Made by a program: the position numbers and the translations under genes
Notes under the pieces: generated by a model
What the model was told of the DNA's origin: nothing
What the model saw: only the letters and a program-made list of their open reading frames with translations
Database searches by the model: none
NCBI GenBank assembly: GCA_018350325.1
Contig: JAEVLN010000031.1
Coordinates: 541,472 to 605,471 of the forward strand
Origin: Globodera rostochiensis
Taxonomy: Eukaryota; Nematoda; Chromadorea; Rhabditida; Heteroderidae
DNA: 64,000 nucleotides
Reading direction: 5' to 3'
Part shown: positions 44,120 to 55,826 of the stretch, piece after piece
How positions within the stretch are numbered: position 1 is the stretch's first letter
Layout: every line of letters begins with the position of its first letter

Positions 44120-44235
44120 TCCTCAAAATGAGTACGTACATATATATATTTCATGTTTGAGAATGAAAAACCAGACTGATCAGTTAGAGTTGTCCAACGG
44201 GGTCGTTTCGGTTCGGCCCCCAATATATTCGTTAC

Positions 44236-44391
44236 TTAGAGACCGACACAACCGGAGTCCGGATCTTGGTCCGCAAAACGTACCAGGATCAGATATCCTG
44301 AAAACCAGGATTTTTAATCCTGTAAATCCTGATCCTGGCCATTTCCTAAATCCTGATCCTGATCAGGGGTTTTCAAAAATCCGGTCTCTAT
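44236..44391. mobile_element. MITE, TTAGAGACCG/CCGGTCTCTA ends
   Basis: The ends TTAGAGACCG and CGGTCTCTA flank ATCCTGATCCTG-type repeats. Flanks TTCGTTAC and TTCGGTAC match at 7 of 8 positions. Confidence 0.6.
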
Positions 44392-44696
44392 TCGGTACCA
44401 ATGTTTTGCAATGATTATGCCAATTCTCGTGGTTCTTTTCGCAACAAAATGCAAATTTGGTTGAAATCTCTCTGCGCGAGAATCCGTTTCGTGAGCGAAT
44501 ATGTCTGGTCAGACATTGAAACTGATCAGAGTAAAATGCCCACACTTTTTTAAGGTGTTCACGGTCGGACCGACCGAAACCGAGAACCAAAATCCCGATT
44601 TTGGGCGCGCCGGACACAGCGCGCCAAAATAGGCACAGAAATCGTGGGTATGAATTCATCCGGGCTCAAATTAACAAAATGGTGCTTATTTACGGC

Positions 44697-44765
44697 GGCG
44701 TTCATTTCAGTGCCGCACACTTCAGTGCCCACACTTCAGTGCCGGACACTTCAGTGCCAGCACTT
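44697..44765. repeat. TTTCAGTGCC tandem cluster
   Basis: Four to five CACTTCAGTGCC units after a GGCGGCGTTCAT lead-in, as at 12212. The paralogous segment near 63.04 kb lacks the cluster, so it is an insertion. Confidence 0.65.
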
Positions 44766-44887
44766 AAAAAGGCTATAACTTTGTTTAAACTCAACCAAAT
44801 CAAACAATCAAGATGTCATTGGAAAGTTTTAAGCTTTTAAAAGCTATTGTTAACTATGGCACGAAAAAGTGATTAACACCTTTTAAG

Positions 44888-45249
44888 TAGAGTCCGGACC
44901 CAGAACCAAAAAATTTTTTTGGATTTTTTTGTACAAAAAATTGGACCATACACCTAAAAAATATTCCTGATTTTTTTTTTGATTTTTCAGCCGGTATTCC
45001 TGATTTTTGGGTTTGACAGGTGGCTACCCTGATATAAATATTATTCATGGATTTATGATGACTGGTCAGAAAAATGCGTTGAATAAAACTTTTATTAAAA
45101 AATTTAAAAAAATCGGCAATTTGGGCATTTTATTATGTTTTCTAAAATTTTTTGGGTTTTGTACAAAATCTATGGTTTTGTCAACCCAAAAAACCAAAAA
45201 CCAATGACCAAAAAATTTTTGGGGTTTGAGTCCAAGTTTCCGGTCTCTA
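44888..45249. mobile_element. hAT-like MITE, TAGAGTCCGG/CCGGTCTCTA ends
   Basis: It has inverted ends and an exact 8-bp duplication CTTTTAAG (44880-44887, 45250-45257). A paralogous segment at 63115-63160 shows the uninterrupted site with a single CTTTTAAG, which directly confirms the insertion boundaries. Confidence 0.9.
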
Positions 45250-45389
45250 CTTTTAAGAGTTCATTTTTTTGAAAAAGCGAATCGACTAGCTTTCGCAGGC
45301 CTAAGATGAATCCGACTCAAAAATAAATGTGTACATATAATTGACAAAATTTGTTTATTTATTTTTATTTACATTGAAATCAAAATAAT

Positions 45390-46000
45390 AAAAGTCGTGG
45401 CAAAGATCGATCCTGGAGGAATACTCCTCTCCGATTTCCCTTTTCTTCACAAATTAAACCCGCTCAGAGAGCGTCGCCCCCGCGGCCGATCCCCAAAGGG
45501 ACCAGCCGACGGTCCTCAACGCCGGGCGATCACCAAAACTTGCGACGCCCCCGGCGAGCTTCACGCTCAGGGGACGACGCTTTTGCTCTTCATCGCGGGT
45601 GCTTTGGCGAGCAAGGTGGAACCCCCACCGGGAAACCGTACTACAGAAATGATCCTGAGAAGTACAGTCTCAACATTGGCTGTGTTTGGCTGCCTATGAA
45701 TGGGCAGGGCAATGCAAATGTTCGATGGGTTGCAAACAGAGGAAGGGAAGGATTGGAAAATGCGTAGTCTCTCGTCGTTTACTCTAACATCCTTTCTTCC
45801 ATTGTGTCTAACCATTGTTTTTCTGCACTCTTTTCTCCGTTCTCTCTCTCTCTACTGCTGCTGTCGTTGCATTGTGATGGCCTAATTAAGAGAATTTGTG
45901 TCTGCCCAAGCATTGACGTCGAGAGAAAGTGGCCAAAAGAGGCAAAACGAATGTTTTTTCGTTGGTTCACACAAATTCAGAACATTATCAAATAGCTCAT
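45390..46000. other. GC-rich block of unclear nature
   Basis: 45450-45620 is GC-rich and could be an exon or a fragment of something else. One plus frame (45540-45767) contains GKPYYRNDPEKYSLN, but two other frames are also open over parts and no splice pair stands out. A CT-rich run lies at 45830-45860. Confidence 0.25.
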
Positions 46001-46185
46001 TTTTAAGGATCAATTTTCTTATCGTAAATTGTTTAAATTCACTAAAAATTAACAAAATAAATTAAATAAAAAATGATAGTTTAGTGGCCTAAACCATAAC
46101 AAATGCATTGTTGGCGGTGGCTCAAATGAATAATAAATCCTTAAATACAAATAATGTCATTTATATGAAAATGTGAAAACATTTT

Positions 46186-46292
46186 TCATAATTGCTCTCG
46201 GGGCATGGTTGCATTTTTACCATGATCTGATACGAAAAAGAGATAAATTATTGTTCCTATAGATCTTCTTTGAGTGTCTTTTGTGCTGTTCA

Positions 46293-46339
<47 letters not shown>

Positions 46340-46479
46340 GTCGAGGTACTGACTCCGTTTGTGCTGTTCAACTGCTGCTGCAGCCAGTGCTGATACTGCT
46401 CATCCACGACACCGACACATTCAACGATGGCTTCCAAACTCTTGAAGTGCCGTGCCATGTTTTTGTACTCGCTCCTCAA
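46186..46479 (-). pseudogene. Open polyglutamine tail downstream of the GT14 stop codon
   Basis: Directly after the TAG at 46482-46480, the same frame stays open for 97 codons to a TAA. It has normal-looking composition (RSEYKNMARHFKSLEAIVEC, then DEQYQHWLQQQL) and a run of 15 Gln from (CAG)n at 46291-46338. This suggests that the stop arose recently or that the tail is reached by another splice form. It is listed separately because only a changed stop would translate it. Confidence 0.45.
46291..46338. repeat. CTG/CAG microsatellite
   Basis: About fifteen uninterrupted CTG triplets (CAG on the minus strand), with one further CTGCTGCTGCAG cluster at 46371-46382. Confidence 0.95.
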
Positions 46480-49400
46480 CTACTGGTACATCTTCACTCT
46501 GTCGATGAACTCATAGCCACAAGTGACGTTGTCAGCATTGAACGTGCCGTTGGGCTGCCTTTTCGCCACGTTGTAACGAACCTTCAAAAAACAAAAAAGG
46601 CATGTGATTTAAACTCCGAGAACCACTTGGGGAAGTTCGGTGTAGAATGTCTTGTTGAGTCGCTTCAATGTTGGGAACAAGTATGTTCTGTTGAACATGG
46701 CCTCGTGCCAGCACTGAACTGCCTCGGCATCTTGTTGCAGCATCATTTTGTTGGCGAACATAAACGGGTGACTTCCTGTTGGAAAAGTTTAAAACAAATA
46801 ATTTCAAACAAAAAAAAACCAACTTTTTACCGTTTAAATTTGGCACCAAATCCTTCAAGCCGAGAATGCAAATGGTATGTCGGTTAATTCCACTGCGGCA
46901 ATTTTCATTTCCCGGCATACCCATCCAAATTGTCATTCTTAACATTAAAACAAGCAATCACAACATATTCAAGACGTACTTGAAAAGTGCAATTAATTGA
47001 AAGGCAAATTTAAAGACTCAACAAAAAAAATAATAATTTAGGTAATAATTCAATTATTGGAAGCTATCGGCAAAGATCAAAGGCTGGCTATTAGCAGACC
47101 AATTAGGGAAACAAACATTTCCCGTTTAATTAGCACCTCGTGAATCCCGGGGCCAATTGCTCGTTACAACATTTTTGAGTAAAGCCTCCGGGCGCGTGCA
47201 AAAATTCATTAGAAGCCAACGTTTGCATGAAATACTCGTCATTAGCGTAATTGTAACTGAAAAACATATCCAAAAAATTTAGGGCATAATTTATAAATTA
47301 ATTTTAATACGAATTTAATTGGTCCAGCATAACGGAGGTGTCCAAATCGTTCAGCAGCCAATCCACAAATTTTCTGCTCAAACTCATCTCGGAGGTGCCT
47401 TTGCTCTTTTTCAGCTCCAAATTGTCACTATTTTTGCTCGCTTAAGAGAAAATAATGTAAAAATAATAAGCAAAAATTGAATGAATTTTTCAATTTCCTT
47501 TTTGAAATTTTCAAAAATGAAAATGGTCCAACCTAAAAAAAACACTTTTCCTAATTTGGCGGCTAACGGTCCGAAAGTCGAATTGTCCCCGATGGTCGAA
47601 TGCTTTATAACTTTCTGTTAGGTGATTTCGACAGTGCCACTGTTGAAATTATAATTTCCAAAAAATTGGTCGGGACCGGGATTTTTGGCAAAAATCGAGA
47701 CCGTAAAAACCGAGATCGGGACAAGCATTTTAAATTGGACCGGGAAAACCGGGACTGGCAATTGGCGAAATTTTTTTTTTGTAATGTTTTCGTAACCGTA
47801 TCCCCGTCCGTACTAAGATTGCTCCAAATTCGAAAAATTGATTTTTCAAATCGAATTTTTTCCGATCGTGTTGTATGTGTGTATTGAGCTTAACAAGTGA
47901 TTTTTTAATCAGATTTTGTCAATGAATAAATTTATAATCTCTTTCAAACATTTTAATGATTAAAAATGCGCTTAGGCGGTGTAAAAATTTTGAATTTTTG
48001 ATGAAATTTAAAAAAAATGGTCCAAAACGCAGAAAAATGGACGAAAAACTGCATCGCGCAAGCGCGTTAAAATGATCAAAAAAAATTACAAAATTTCATT
48101 TTGAGATTTCGAAATTTTCTAGGCATTACCGATTTTAAAGGAAACTTTCGGTATTTTGTGGCATGAAAAATTTTGCTAATTTTTCAACAAAGGCATTCAT
48201 TAATTATAATTTTATATTAAAAAAATAATAATTATGCGTGACGCGACTCGCCATTTCTGAACAGCTTCAGATGGCTCAACGTCCAACTGTGCTTGGCAAA
48301 ATCGACATGCTGAGAGCCGCTCAGTGTGTACTCGATGTCGTTGGTTCCGTTCATCCATTTGAATATTTGGACAAGCTCCTCGTTCGTCTTCATCTGTACA
48401 TCGTGATTCTGTGAATTTGGGATTTCCCAAATTATTAAAAATGTGTAAATTATATGTTTTTGTGCCTGCAGCAAGATGGCATAATGCCAATGCTTTTCCT
48501 GCAACATTTTCATGCATTCAATCGACGATTTCATCTAAAGGTGGTACGCTTTGTCGTCGTAAAAATTGTTCCAATGCCAAGCGCCAAAAAGTGCCTACAT
48601 AATTGTGCCCTTTGCTGTCCATGTCATACTCTTTCTCGATCGGAGTGATCAGCACATTGGGGAAACAGCTTGCCAAGGCGTATATTTGCATATGGAATGT
48701 CTGCGAGGATTTCTTGTCGATGGCATAGCAATACCAATTTTGGGGCGCGTAGCTGGAGGCGAACTCCATTTCGATGAACAAATAATCCTGAACGGGTGGA
48801 CAAACATTTCAATAACGCATACGGACCAGGAATGTAACGGGATGCCGGACATTTTTGGGTCCGGAATGCCGGTTCTGGATTCCGGACTTTTTTGGCATCC
48901 GGTTACATTCCTGATACGGACAAATTTCAACCCCGCCCAAATCGAATTTGTTAAGTAAAGCGGCCGCCGGGCCCATTGGTAACTGCTCTTCTCCCCTTTA
49001 TTAACTGCTTTTCAAGAGCCACATCCCCTCCGGCAAAGTCAGTTTCTATCCCAGCAATTTATTTTATCCATTTCTCCCTCCCCCAGAATTCTTTTGTGTC
49101 CGGCATTTTATTCTCTATTTACTTCCATCTACGTTTCACTAGTTTTAAAAACTTTGGGTGCGGGATTTGAGAAGTTTTGGATCGGATCGTCTAAGTCTCG
49201 GCACTTGTGCCGTGTTCATCAACTGCAGAACTGCCCTTCCACCCAAACTCTTCCATACGATCCAAATTCTGTGACCCCTCCCACATCTTTGCATGGACTC
49301 CTCCCAAGGGAATTTTGTACACAGCGTCCTCGGCTGACCGGAAAGAATAAAGTGCCAAAACCGCTACACCACGTCGCCTCCAATAGAGAGGTTGCGCAGT

Positions 49401-52143
49401 GATTGGAATTAATTTTAGAGAGAGAGGAAAAGCCCAAATTAGCGGAATGGATGACGGCACTCTATTCACCTACCGTATACACCAAGCGGATGAATGCCAG
49501 CGGATAGTCCGTGCCGCGGTCCTTCGGCTGCTGTGAGAAGTGAAAGTGACGGCCGCGGATGGACGCACAGTTCACCGGCAATGTAACGCCCGGATCGCTA
49601 AAGTTCAGCCGGGACTTGGCCCGTTGCTCGACGTACGCTTTGTCATCGGCCAACAGCACGCGGCCGCAGTCGATGTCCGACAATTTGATACGCTTTGAAT
49701 GCGCTTGTTCAGATGGCTGTGAAAACATTTTTGAATATTTTAATATATATAAAGTTCAAAAATTCTTTTTCAATTAATAAATTGCCCCAATTACCACGCC
49801 CCAAATTTGCGTTTGGCGCAGATTTCTGTCCGTTCGGCTCAAGTCCAACGGCGCCGAGAAAACAAATTCCAACGCACGGTTTTCGTAGTCCTCCGTGTGA
49901 ATGTTTTGCAGCGGAATCTCTCTTTGAATATATTCAAAATATAATTTTGCTCCCTGACGCCCCCTCCCCCGACATTTTTGGGCCTCACCCCCTACACCTC
50001 CGAAATGCCGCCCCTGAAGAACCCAGACCCGCGAAATGCCATCCCCAAAGAACCCCGGCCCCCTAAAGAACCCAAACCCCGAAATGCCGCCTCCAAAGAA
50101 CCCAGACCCGCGAAATGCCATCCCCAAAGAACCCCGGCCCTCTAAAGAACCCAGACTCACGGAATGCTGCTCGAAGAATCCCGACCCCCTGAATCCCGAC
50201 CCACTAAAGACCCCCCCCCCCCCCACAAAGAACTCCAATCCCCAGAAATGATGACGCCCCCGAAGACGCTGGCCACCGACATTCCCACCCTCGAAGGGTA
50301 GGAGGAGAGCAATCCAAGACCTACCGCATGTGTTTGTGGTTCGCACCACACCGAACATTCTCGACACTAATGAAGTGCGAATTGTATTGCAGCTGAATTT
50401 TGTCCGTGCGGAACAGTCCTTTGCAGCGGCGCTTCGCAAAAACGGCACCCATTATGAAAGAAATTGGTTGGGTGGTGCCAACTTTTGGACGAATTTTGAT
50501 GGATCTAAGGGGAAAGAGTGGCCAATCATTTGGACGGACGTTAAACGCTCCCAACAAATTGATCAAAATAGAGTAAATACCGCTTCAAGATCATGTCCAA
50601 ACATGAAAATGCTCCCCCAACAAATTGATCAAAATAGTGAAAGATCGCCCCAGATCATGTCCAATTCCCAACAAATTGATCAAAACAGTGAAAAGATCGC
50701 CCCTGATCATGTCCAATTTCCACCAAATTGATCAAAATAGTGAAAAGATGCCCCTGATCATGTCCAATTTCCACCAAATTGATCAAAATAGTGAAAAGAT
50801 CGCCCCTGATCATGTCCAATTTCCACCAAATTGATCAAAATAGTGAAAAGATCGCCCCTGATCATGTTCAAACATAAAAATGCTCCCCAATAAATTGATC
50901 AAAATAGAGAAAAGATCGCCCCAGATCATGTCCAAACATGAAAATGCTCTTTAGGCACATCAGTCACCTGACACTTTCCCATTCCTGATCGCACGAGGTG
51001 AACATTGAGCCTTCCGGATGGAATTGCATCAGTTTCATGGTCATTTCACTGTCACCAAAACCAACGGGGCACACGACGCAACCGCTGACCAACACGAGGA
51101 CCATGTCTGAACCAGCAGGGGTGCCATTTTGCCCTGGAGACCTGGCATTTTGGCCGGGTTTTAAGGGTCCATGCCGGTTAAAGTTACATGGATTTTGGCA
51201 CTTTCAAATTTTCAAGATTTTTGTTAAACATTTTGCAAAACAAAAAACAGACAAAAAACCCATTGAGATGCCGGCTTTCTGACTTTTCCAATGGCATTTC
51301 CCTGGTCAAACACTTTTGCTTTTGTGTACCCGTAGGGGTTTTTTGAAGGGTTTCTTGGGTGGCTCAAACGGACGGACGGACAGACCATTTCTGTGTTCTG
51401 CGTACAGCTGCCTACTCCGCTTCATGGCCTCAAGCCCCGCGGGTCCGTAGAACTGTGCCCGGGTACAAACTCTGACCTGAACACATTTTACTAGCGTAGT
51501 ACGGGACCGGGACTATTGGTGCAGAAAACCCGGGACCGGGACTTTCCGGGACCAGAAAAACCGGGATTCGGGACTTTCCGGGACCAGAAAAACCGGGATT
51601 CGGACTTTCCGGGACCAGAAAAACCGGGATTAGGGACTTTTCGGGACCAGAAAAACCGGGACCGGGACTTTCCGGGACCAGAAAAACCGGGATTCGGGAC
51701 TTTCCGGGACCAGAAAAACCGGGATTCGGACTTTCCGGGACCAGAAAAACCGGGATTAGGGACTTTTCGGGACCAGAAAAACCGGGACCGGGACTTTCCG
51801 GGACCAGAAAAACCGGGATTCGGGACTTTCCGGGACCAGAAAAACCGGGATTCGGGACTTTCAGTTTTCAAAAATCCCGACCCGACCGGGACCTGAAAAC
51901 CCGGGAAATCCCGTCCCGATCCCGTCCGACCCTACATTTTGCCCAAGGAACTTTCTCCGATAATTGTATGCCTTCCCAAATTCATACAGAGTTGAACTCG
52001 TCCGTATTCAACGACGAACACCCGTCGATGCCCTTCGAGAATTGTTCAATCCAACTCAGCCAATGAGGGTCATTCACATCGAAAAACAAACTCGGATCCA
52101 AAATGCCGTCGTCCACCTGTTTCCCAAGCTTCGTCTTCTCCCA
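46480..52143 (-). CDS. GT14 (Core-2/I-branching type) glycosyltransferase, nematode form
   Basis: Fourteen minus-strand exons all join in phase: 52143-51988, 51476-51386, 51106-50968, 50504-50325, 49921-49795, 49716-49474, 48787-48599, 48534-48466, 48408-48243, 47440-47311, 47256-47137, 46937-46831, 46775-46627 and 46581-46480. They give ~655 residues without a defined start. From ~232 on it matches nematode GT14 proteins in order: DIDCGRVL, NWYCYAIDKK, SCFPNVLI, HWHYAILLQNHDVQMKTNEE, WMNGTNDIEY, SLSRKFVDWLLNDLD, ANDEYFMQTLA, APGGFTQKC, INRHTICILGLKDL, FMFANKMM. Such enzymes add beta-1,6-GlcNAc or xylose in the Golgi. The first ~231 residues are unrecognised and may be a separate upstream gene, since the exon at 49921-49795 would reach its own stop if unspliced. 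Oddities: the 48466 junction uses a GC donor, and TAG 46482-46480 ends the protein before an open polyQ tail. Several introns hold MITEs or a minisatellite. Confidence 0.75.
47441..48242. other. GT14 intron with decayed GGGACCGGGA repeat
   Basis: This intron contains a degenerate GGTCGGGACCGGGATTTTTGG element (about 47665-47760). The part 47780-47960 resembles the interior of the CAGGCCTG hAT-like element. No exon is seen. Confidence 0.5.
48837..48913. mobile_element. 77-bp hAT-like MITE, CAGGAATGTAAC ends
   Basis: The ends CAGGAATGTAACGGGATGCC and GGCATCCGGTTACATTCCTG are almost the whole element. An exact 8-bp duplication ATACGGAC flanks it (48829-48836, 48914-48921). It lies in the GT14 intron between exons 49716-49474 and 48787-48599. 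A decayed relative lies at 54120-54185. Confidence 0.9.
50545..50945. repeat. ~50-bp minisatellite in GT14 intron
   Basis: About seven copies of CAACAAATTGATCAAAATAG + TGAAAAGATCGCCCCTGATC + ATGTCCAA. They sit between exons 51106-50968 and 50504-50325. Confidence 0.9.
51492..51934. mobile_element. hAT-like MITE filled with a ~30-bp minisatellite (GT14 intron)
   Basis: The ends TAGCGTAGTACGGGACC and GTCCGACCCTA are related to the 3769 and 27886 elements. Flanks CATTTTAC and CATTTTGC match at 7 of 8. The interior is ~12 copies of GGGACTTTCCGGGACCAGAA + AAACC..., arranged in a ~117-bp higher-order pattern. The 126-residue open frames on both strands come from this array. Confidence 0.8.
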
Positions 52144-52257
52144 CTTCAATTGTTGTTAATAAGGTCAATTATGGCGTTAAATGCTTTTACCTCTTGCGCA
52201 TTGGAAGATTGGCACAAAAAAATGACGTCAATGGCAACAACGATGAGGAGAAGAAGT

Positions 52258-52740
52258 TTAACGGAAAAAAATTGGGAAAAGGGTGGCAGCAGCAGCATCA
52301 ATTTGGACTGAAATCCAGAGTAGAGTTGGTTTGGGATTGAGACAGAAACGTCTGTTTTTGGGAATAAAGTTCCCCGTCATATGATGCCGGTTTTTTTCAA
52401 ATTTTATTTTTGCCATATATTCCCGGGTTTTTTTTGCCGAGATTGAATAGTATAAAATCCAGGCGCTTGTTTTTTGATCTACTGAAAGCCAAGTTAATGC
52501 CAAGACTGGCGGTTTAAAAGCGGCATTTTGGCTTATGATTTCGTTACATTTCGGTGTTTTAATTTTGTTTAGGGGAATGTGCGTGTTATTTGATAGCTGT
52601 TGGCAATGAAATAATCGAGTGAATGGAATGGACACGGACGGACGGATGTGCGCTGATTCATTGAAATTGACGGCTTTTGAGTACATTTTTGTGAATAGCG
52701 TTTTATTGATTGAACAATTCCAATCATCGGCAATTCCCAA
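52258..52740 (-). other. 160-codon open frame, uncertain
   Basis: A long uninterrupted minus-strand frame (starts MGIADDWNCSINKTLF, ends ATLFPIFFR) lies upstream of the GT14 model. I see no domain, signal peptide or clear splice link; its length is the only support. It could contain an upstream exon of the GT14 locus. Confidence 0.2.
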
Positions 52741-52799
52741 GTGATGCGTGTCGTAAAAAATTTTAATTAAAATACCAAAAATTTTTTGAAAAAAATCAC

Positions 52800-52905
52800 C
52801 ACATGCTTCAAAAAAAATACCGTATTTTTAAAATTTTGGTTGCAAATCTCGTAACGAATTGAGTCAAATTTTCAATATTTTCTCGGGACCGCCGACCCCC
52901 ACCTC
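52800..52905 (-). repeat. Degenerate copy of the hairpin-module tail
   Basis: The phrase GGTTGCAAATCTCGTAACGAATTGAGTC leads to a shortened hairpin (CTCGGGACCGCCGACCCCC). It is a decayed member of the dispersed module. Confidence 0.6.
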
Positions 52906-53129
52906 CCAGGAAATTTTTCCGAAATTACGATTACAAAATGCTTTTGATGAAATTCTCAACAAAAATCCCAACATTTTTATCGACGGCTCCTCCTTCCCAG
53001 AAGAATTAAATATTTCTTGAAAAAAAGAACACTTAATACCCGTACCCGCAATCTCGACAATAATGTTAAAGATAAAGATCAACAATGCTAAAAAAATGTA
53101 TTTTTTGGTCGCTCCCGAGCCGATCTCTA

Positions 53130-53930
53130 GCACCAATTGAGGAGACATTCAAAAATTGAGCAAATGCCATTGGCAAAATGCCAAAAACAAATTTTTGACC
53201 AAAACGAAGAGATTAGAAGAATTGATGGAAAGCATAATGGAAATTTCAAAACAAAGCAGTTACAACAACTTTGGAAATTCGGCGAAATATTGAATAACAC
53301 AATTAGTATCAAATTATGGCCGAACAATCGATCTGAGCAGACGACTTTTGCCAATTTGTGAACGGGCAAATTTGCTGGCAACGGCACCACATTTGTGGCC
53401 CGGCTTTTACAGTCAAAAATTGTGAAGAAAGAACATTCGAACATTTCATCCTTCAGCCAAATTTAAATTTTTTGCATTTAAATATCTTTTGAGGGCAAAT
53501 CTTTCCTTGAAATGGACTAAAATTTCACTGAAACTAATAAATTCAATTCAGCAATTACTCCCCCCCCTCCCTATTACCAAAAAATCCGGCGGTGGTCGTC
53601 ACATTAGTCCGAAAACCACGCCATCTCCCCGCCTATATTCCCGTTGTCCATTGCCTGTATTTAAATTAGTGATCTTTGGACTTTCCCAACGAATGTTTAC
53701 CCCCCTCCCAATCTCGACCCCAAATTGTTCTATAAATAATCCACTCTTGATAACGCCATTCCCGCAAATGAAGTCCCCTCCCCCTTTTTCGGCATTCCAC
53801 AACGCTCTTCTGATAAAATGCCTTAGTCGAGTAATGACCCTTCCGACTCGCCCCACTCCCACTCTTGACCCCTATTTAAAAGCCCCCCTGCACCCCCAGA
53901 CAACACACACTTCTTTCTCCCGACTCTAAG
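53130..53930. other. Open frames without family support; paralogous tract
   Basis: A 74-codon plus frame (53137-53361) and a 146-codon plus frame (53489-53929, Pro/Thr/Ser-rich) have no domain or splice support. The tract from ~53468 to 53540 is paralogous to ~62325-62390, just before the BTB remnant there, so this may be a decayed gene neighbourhood. Confidence 0.25.
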
Positions 53931-55065
53931 CCTAAGCCTAAAATTTTAGACGAAAAATCCCAAAATAGTTTTTAGAATAGGTCCAAATAACCTCGTCAAA
54001 ACGACGAATTTCCTGGCTAAAATATGTTTTCGTGCATGAATTTTAGTGTGTAGCAAATTTTGTTTTTTTGCTAAATTCATAAATTTTTTTGTTATTTACA
54101 TATAAATGAGCCCAATTGGCTTTGGTTGCACTCGGAAACCGCGGAATTCCGGACCCAAAATGCATAGGAAATCCGGTCACATCCCGAATACACAACATAC
54201 CTATAGACTAAAACAAATTAGTTACATTTTAAATGATTGTAAAATAAGGCTAAAACATAATTAAATTAATCGTTTCAAAATTCCTCCTTTCTAACTTGCA
54301 CCGATAGTAATAGCAGATGTTTGGGCCGGTTATTGTCTTGTGTTCAACAACTTTAATTAATTCTTTCAATTCCAACTTTGTACCCTTTTTGTTGATCCTT
54401 TTGATCCACATTATATTGGGTAGTAATAGCAGATGTTTGGATGGTTATGCTCACTATCGCCGCCGGACGGTTGTCGTCTTATGTTCAACAACTTTATTCG
54501 CTAATCGCCGGGGGGGGGGGGGAGCGGGGGATTCAACGCCGGCGGGGGGCATTGGCTTCCCCTACCAATCTTTGCTTTCCTCTATTTGCCCATTCATTCC
54601 AACATTTACCTATCTGCCTTCTCTTTAAATGTCGCTGGACCCCCCCCCCCCAATCGAAAAAGTGTCCTTGGCTTAGGCCGCTATTCTATTAACAAATTCA
54701 ATTCATTTTCTTCTTTAATTTATGTTCGCACCTATTGGGGGCGGCGATTGTGTTGTTATATGTAAATTTTATTTTTAGATAAAATTGAAATTTCATTGAT
54801 TAAACATCGTCTGATTTGATGGGATTTCTCGATGATGAAAGCAATAGGGCCAGCGGCTTCATCCGCAGTGGCCACATAATGTTCAGTGGTCGAGGAGGAG
54901 GTGGCACTTTGTCTTAAACTCGAAAAAACGAAGAATTTCAAGACGAATTGCCTATTTGAATTTTATGTCTATTGATTAACCAAAAACGTTCGATTTTTTA
55001 AAAGACATTTTTGGCCTGAAATTTTGAGTATCTAAGAGTAAAAAATGTTTCGGACAATAAGTGAC
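53931..55065. other. No gene resolved
   Basis: AT-rich. A duplicated phrase, TAGTAATAGCAGATGTTTGG, occurs at ~54306 and ~54421. G and C runs lie at 54509-54523 and 54640-54650. No exon can be supported. Confidence 0.35.
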
Positions 55066-55067
55066 AA

Positions 55068-55168
55068 GCCCCAAAATCAGATTCTTTGGTTGGTCGGATG
55101 AAGCATTTGCTGAGCACGGGCAACGGCGCGGATGTGCACTTTATGGTCGGGGATGGAGACAAAAAGGA
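55068..55168 (+). pseudogene. BTB/POZ N-terminal fragment
   Basis: The plus frame reads SDSLVGRMKHLLSTGNGADV, HFMVGDGDKKE and then loses the family pattern. This is the start of the BTB fold as seen in cyst-nematode BTB proteins (family continuation: PAHKxILxxASxVF). BTB proteins are Cullin-3 adaptors. Only ~33 residues remain. Confidence 0.6.
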
Positions 55169-55390
55169 GGCGAGTTGGGGGCGAATGAATAATTATGATT
55201 TCAATTTAATTTGAGTTTTTTTCATATTTAAATTTTAAATTAAAAAACAAATTTATGGAAGCTTAAACCCTGCCAATTGTGCGACCTGCTCCAAAATGGG
55301 GCCAGAATAGGCAGACATAGGATATCAAATTTACGGCAAATTCAAACAGGAAAAGTTCAGAAACCACCTACAGTAATCTAAATAAAGCTA

Positions 55391-55540
55391 GAGTTGAGCA
55401 GGGTCGGTATTGAAATTAATTCCCCTAAATTGGAACAGAACGGGATTGAGACTGAAATTAGAAATCGGACCGTGCCCGGGTTTTCCAGGGTCCGGTAGCC
55501 CGGTGCCGGGTTTTCAGAAAGCCCCAGGCAGAACTGAATG
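55391..55540. mobile_element. One-ended TAGAGTTGAGCAGGGTC MITE relic
   Basis: It starts like the TAGGGTTGAGCGGG family and contains CCGGGTTTTCC phrases. The right end and duplication are missing. Confidence 0.5.
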
Positions 55541-55826
55541 AGGAAGCATGTGCAGGCAGATAAAGCACCAACACTAGCCGAAACTGATCAAACCCGATAT
55601 GTCAAAAAAGGTCAGATTTAAAAAAACAATTTTTAATATTTGGGATGGTTTAATGAATAGGTATGTCACATCCCCTAGGAGGTATGACTTGTAACTTGTT
55701 TTGTTTCCAAACTTGTTTTTGGAGGTAGAAGAAAATTTGAAGGGTTTCCAAATCTGTTTTAACAATTTCAAAATCCCTTTTTTTCTCACGTCCGGGCTCT
55801 GTTTGTATCGAAAACAGCCTAATGAC

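Noticed and set aside
45390..45620. rRNA gene fragment
   Set aside because: GC-rich and rRNA-like at a glance, but no conserved rRNA motif could be recalled that matches; left as unresolved.
49774..50448. A single 224-residue Gly-rich minus-strand protein
   Set aside because: The frame fuses two GT14-locus exons across an intron made of CCCCGAAATGCC-type repeats; the splice sites at 50324/49922 explain it better.
51491..51896. 126-residue open frames on both strands
   Set aside because: Minisatellite inside the 51492-51934 MITE; both strands equally open, no start or splice context.
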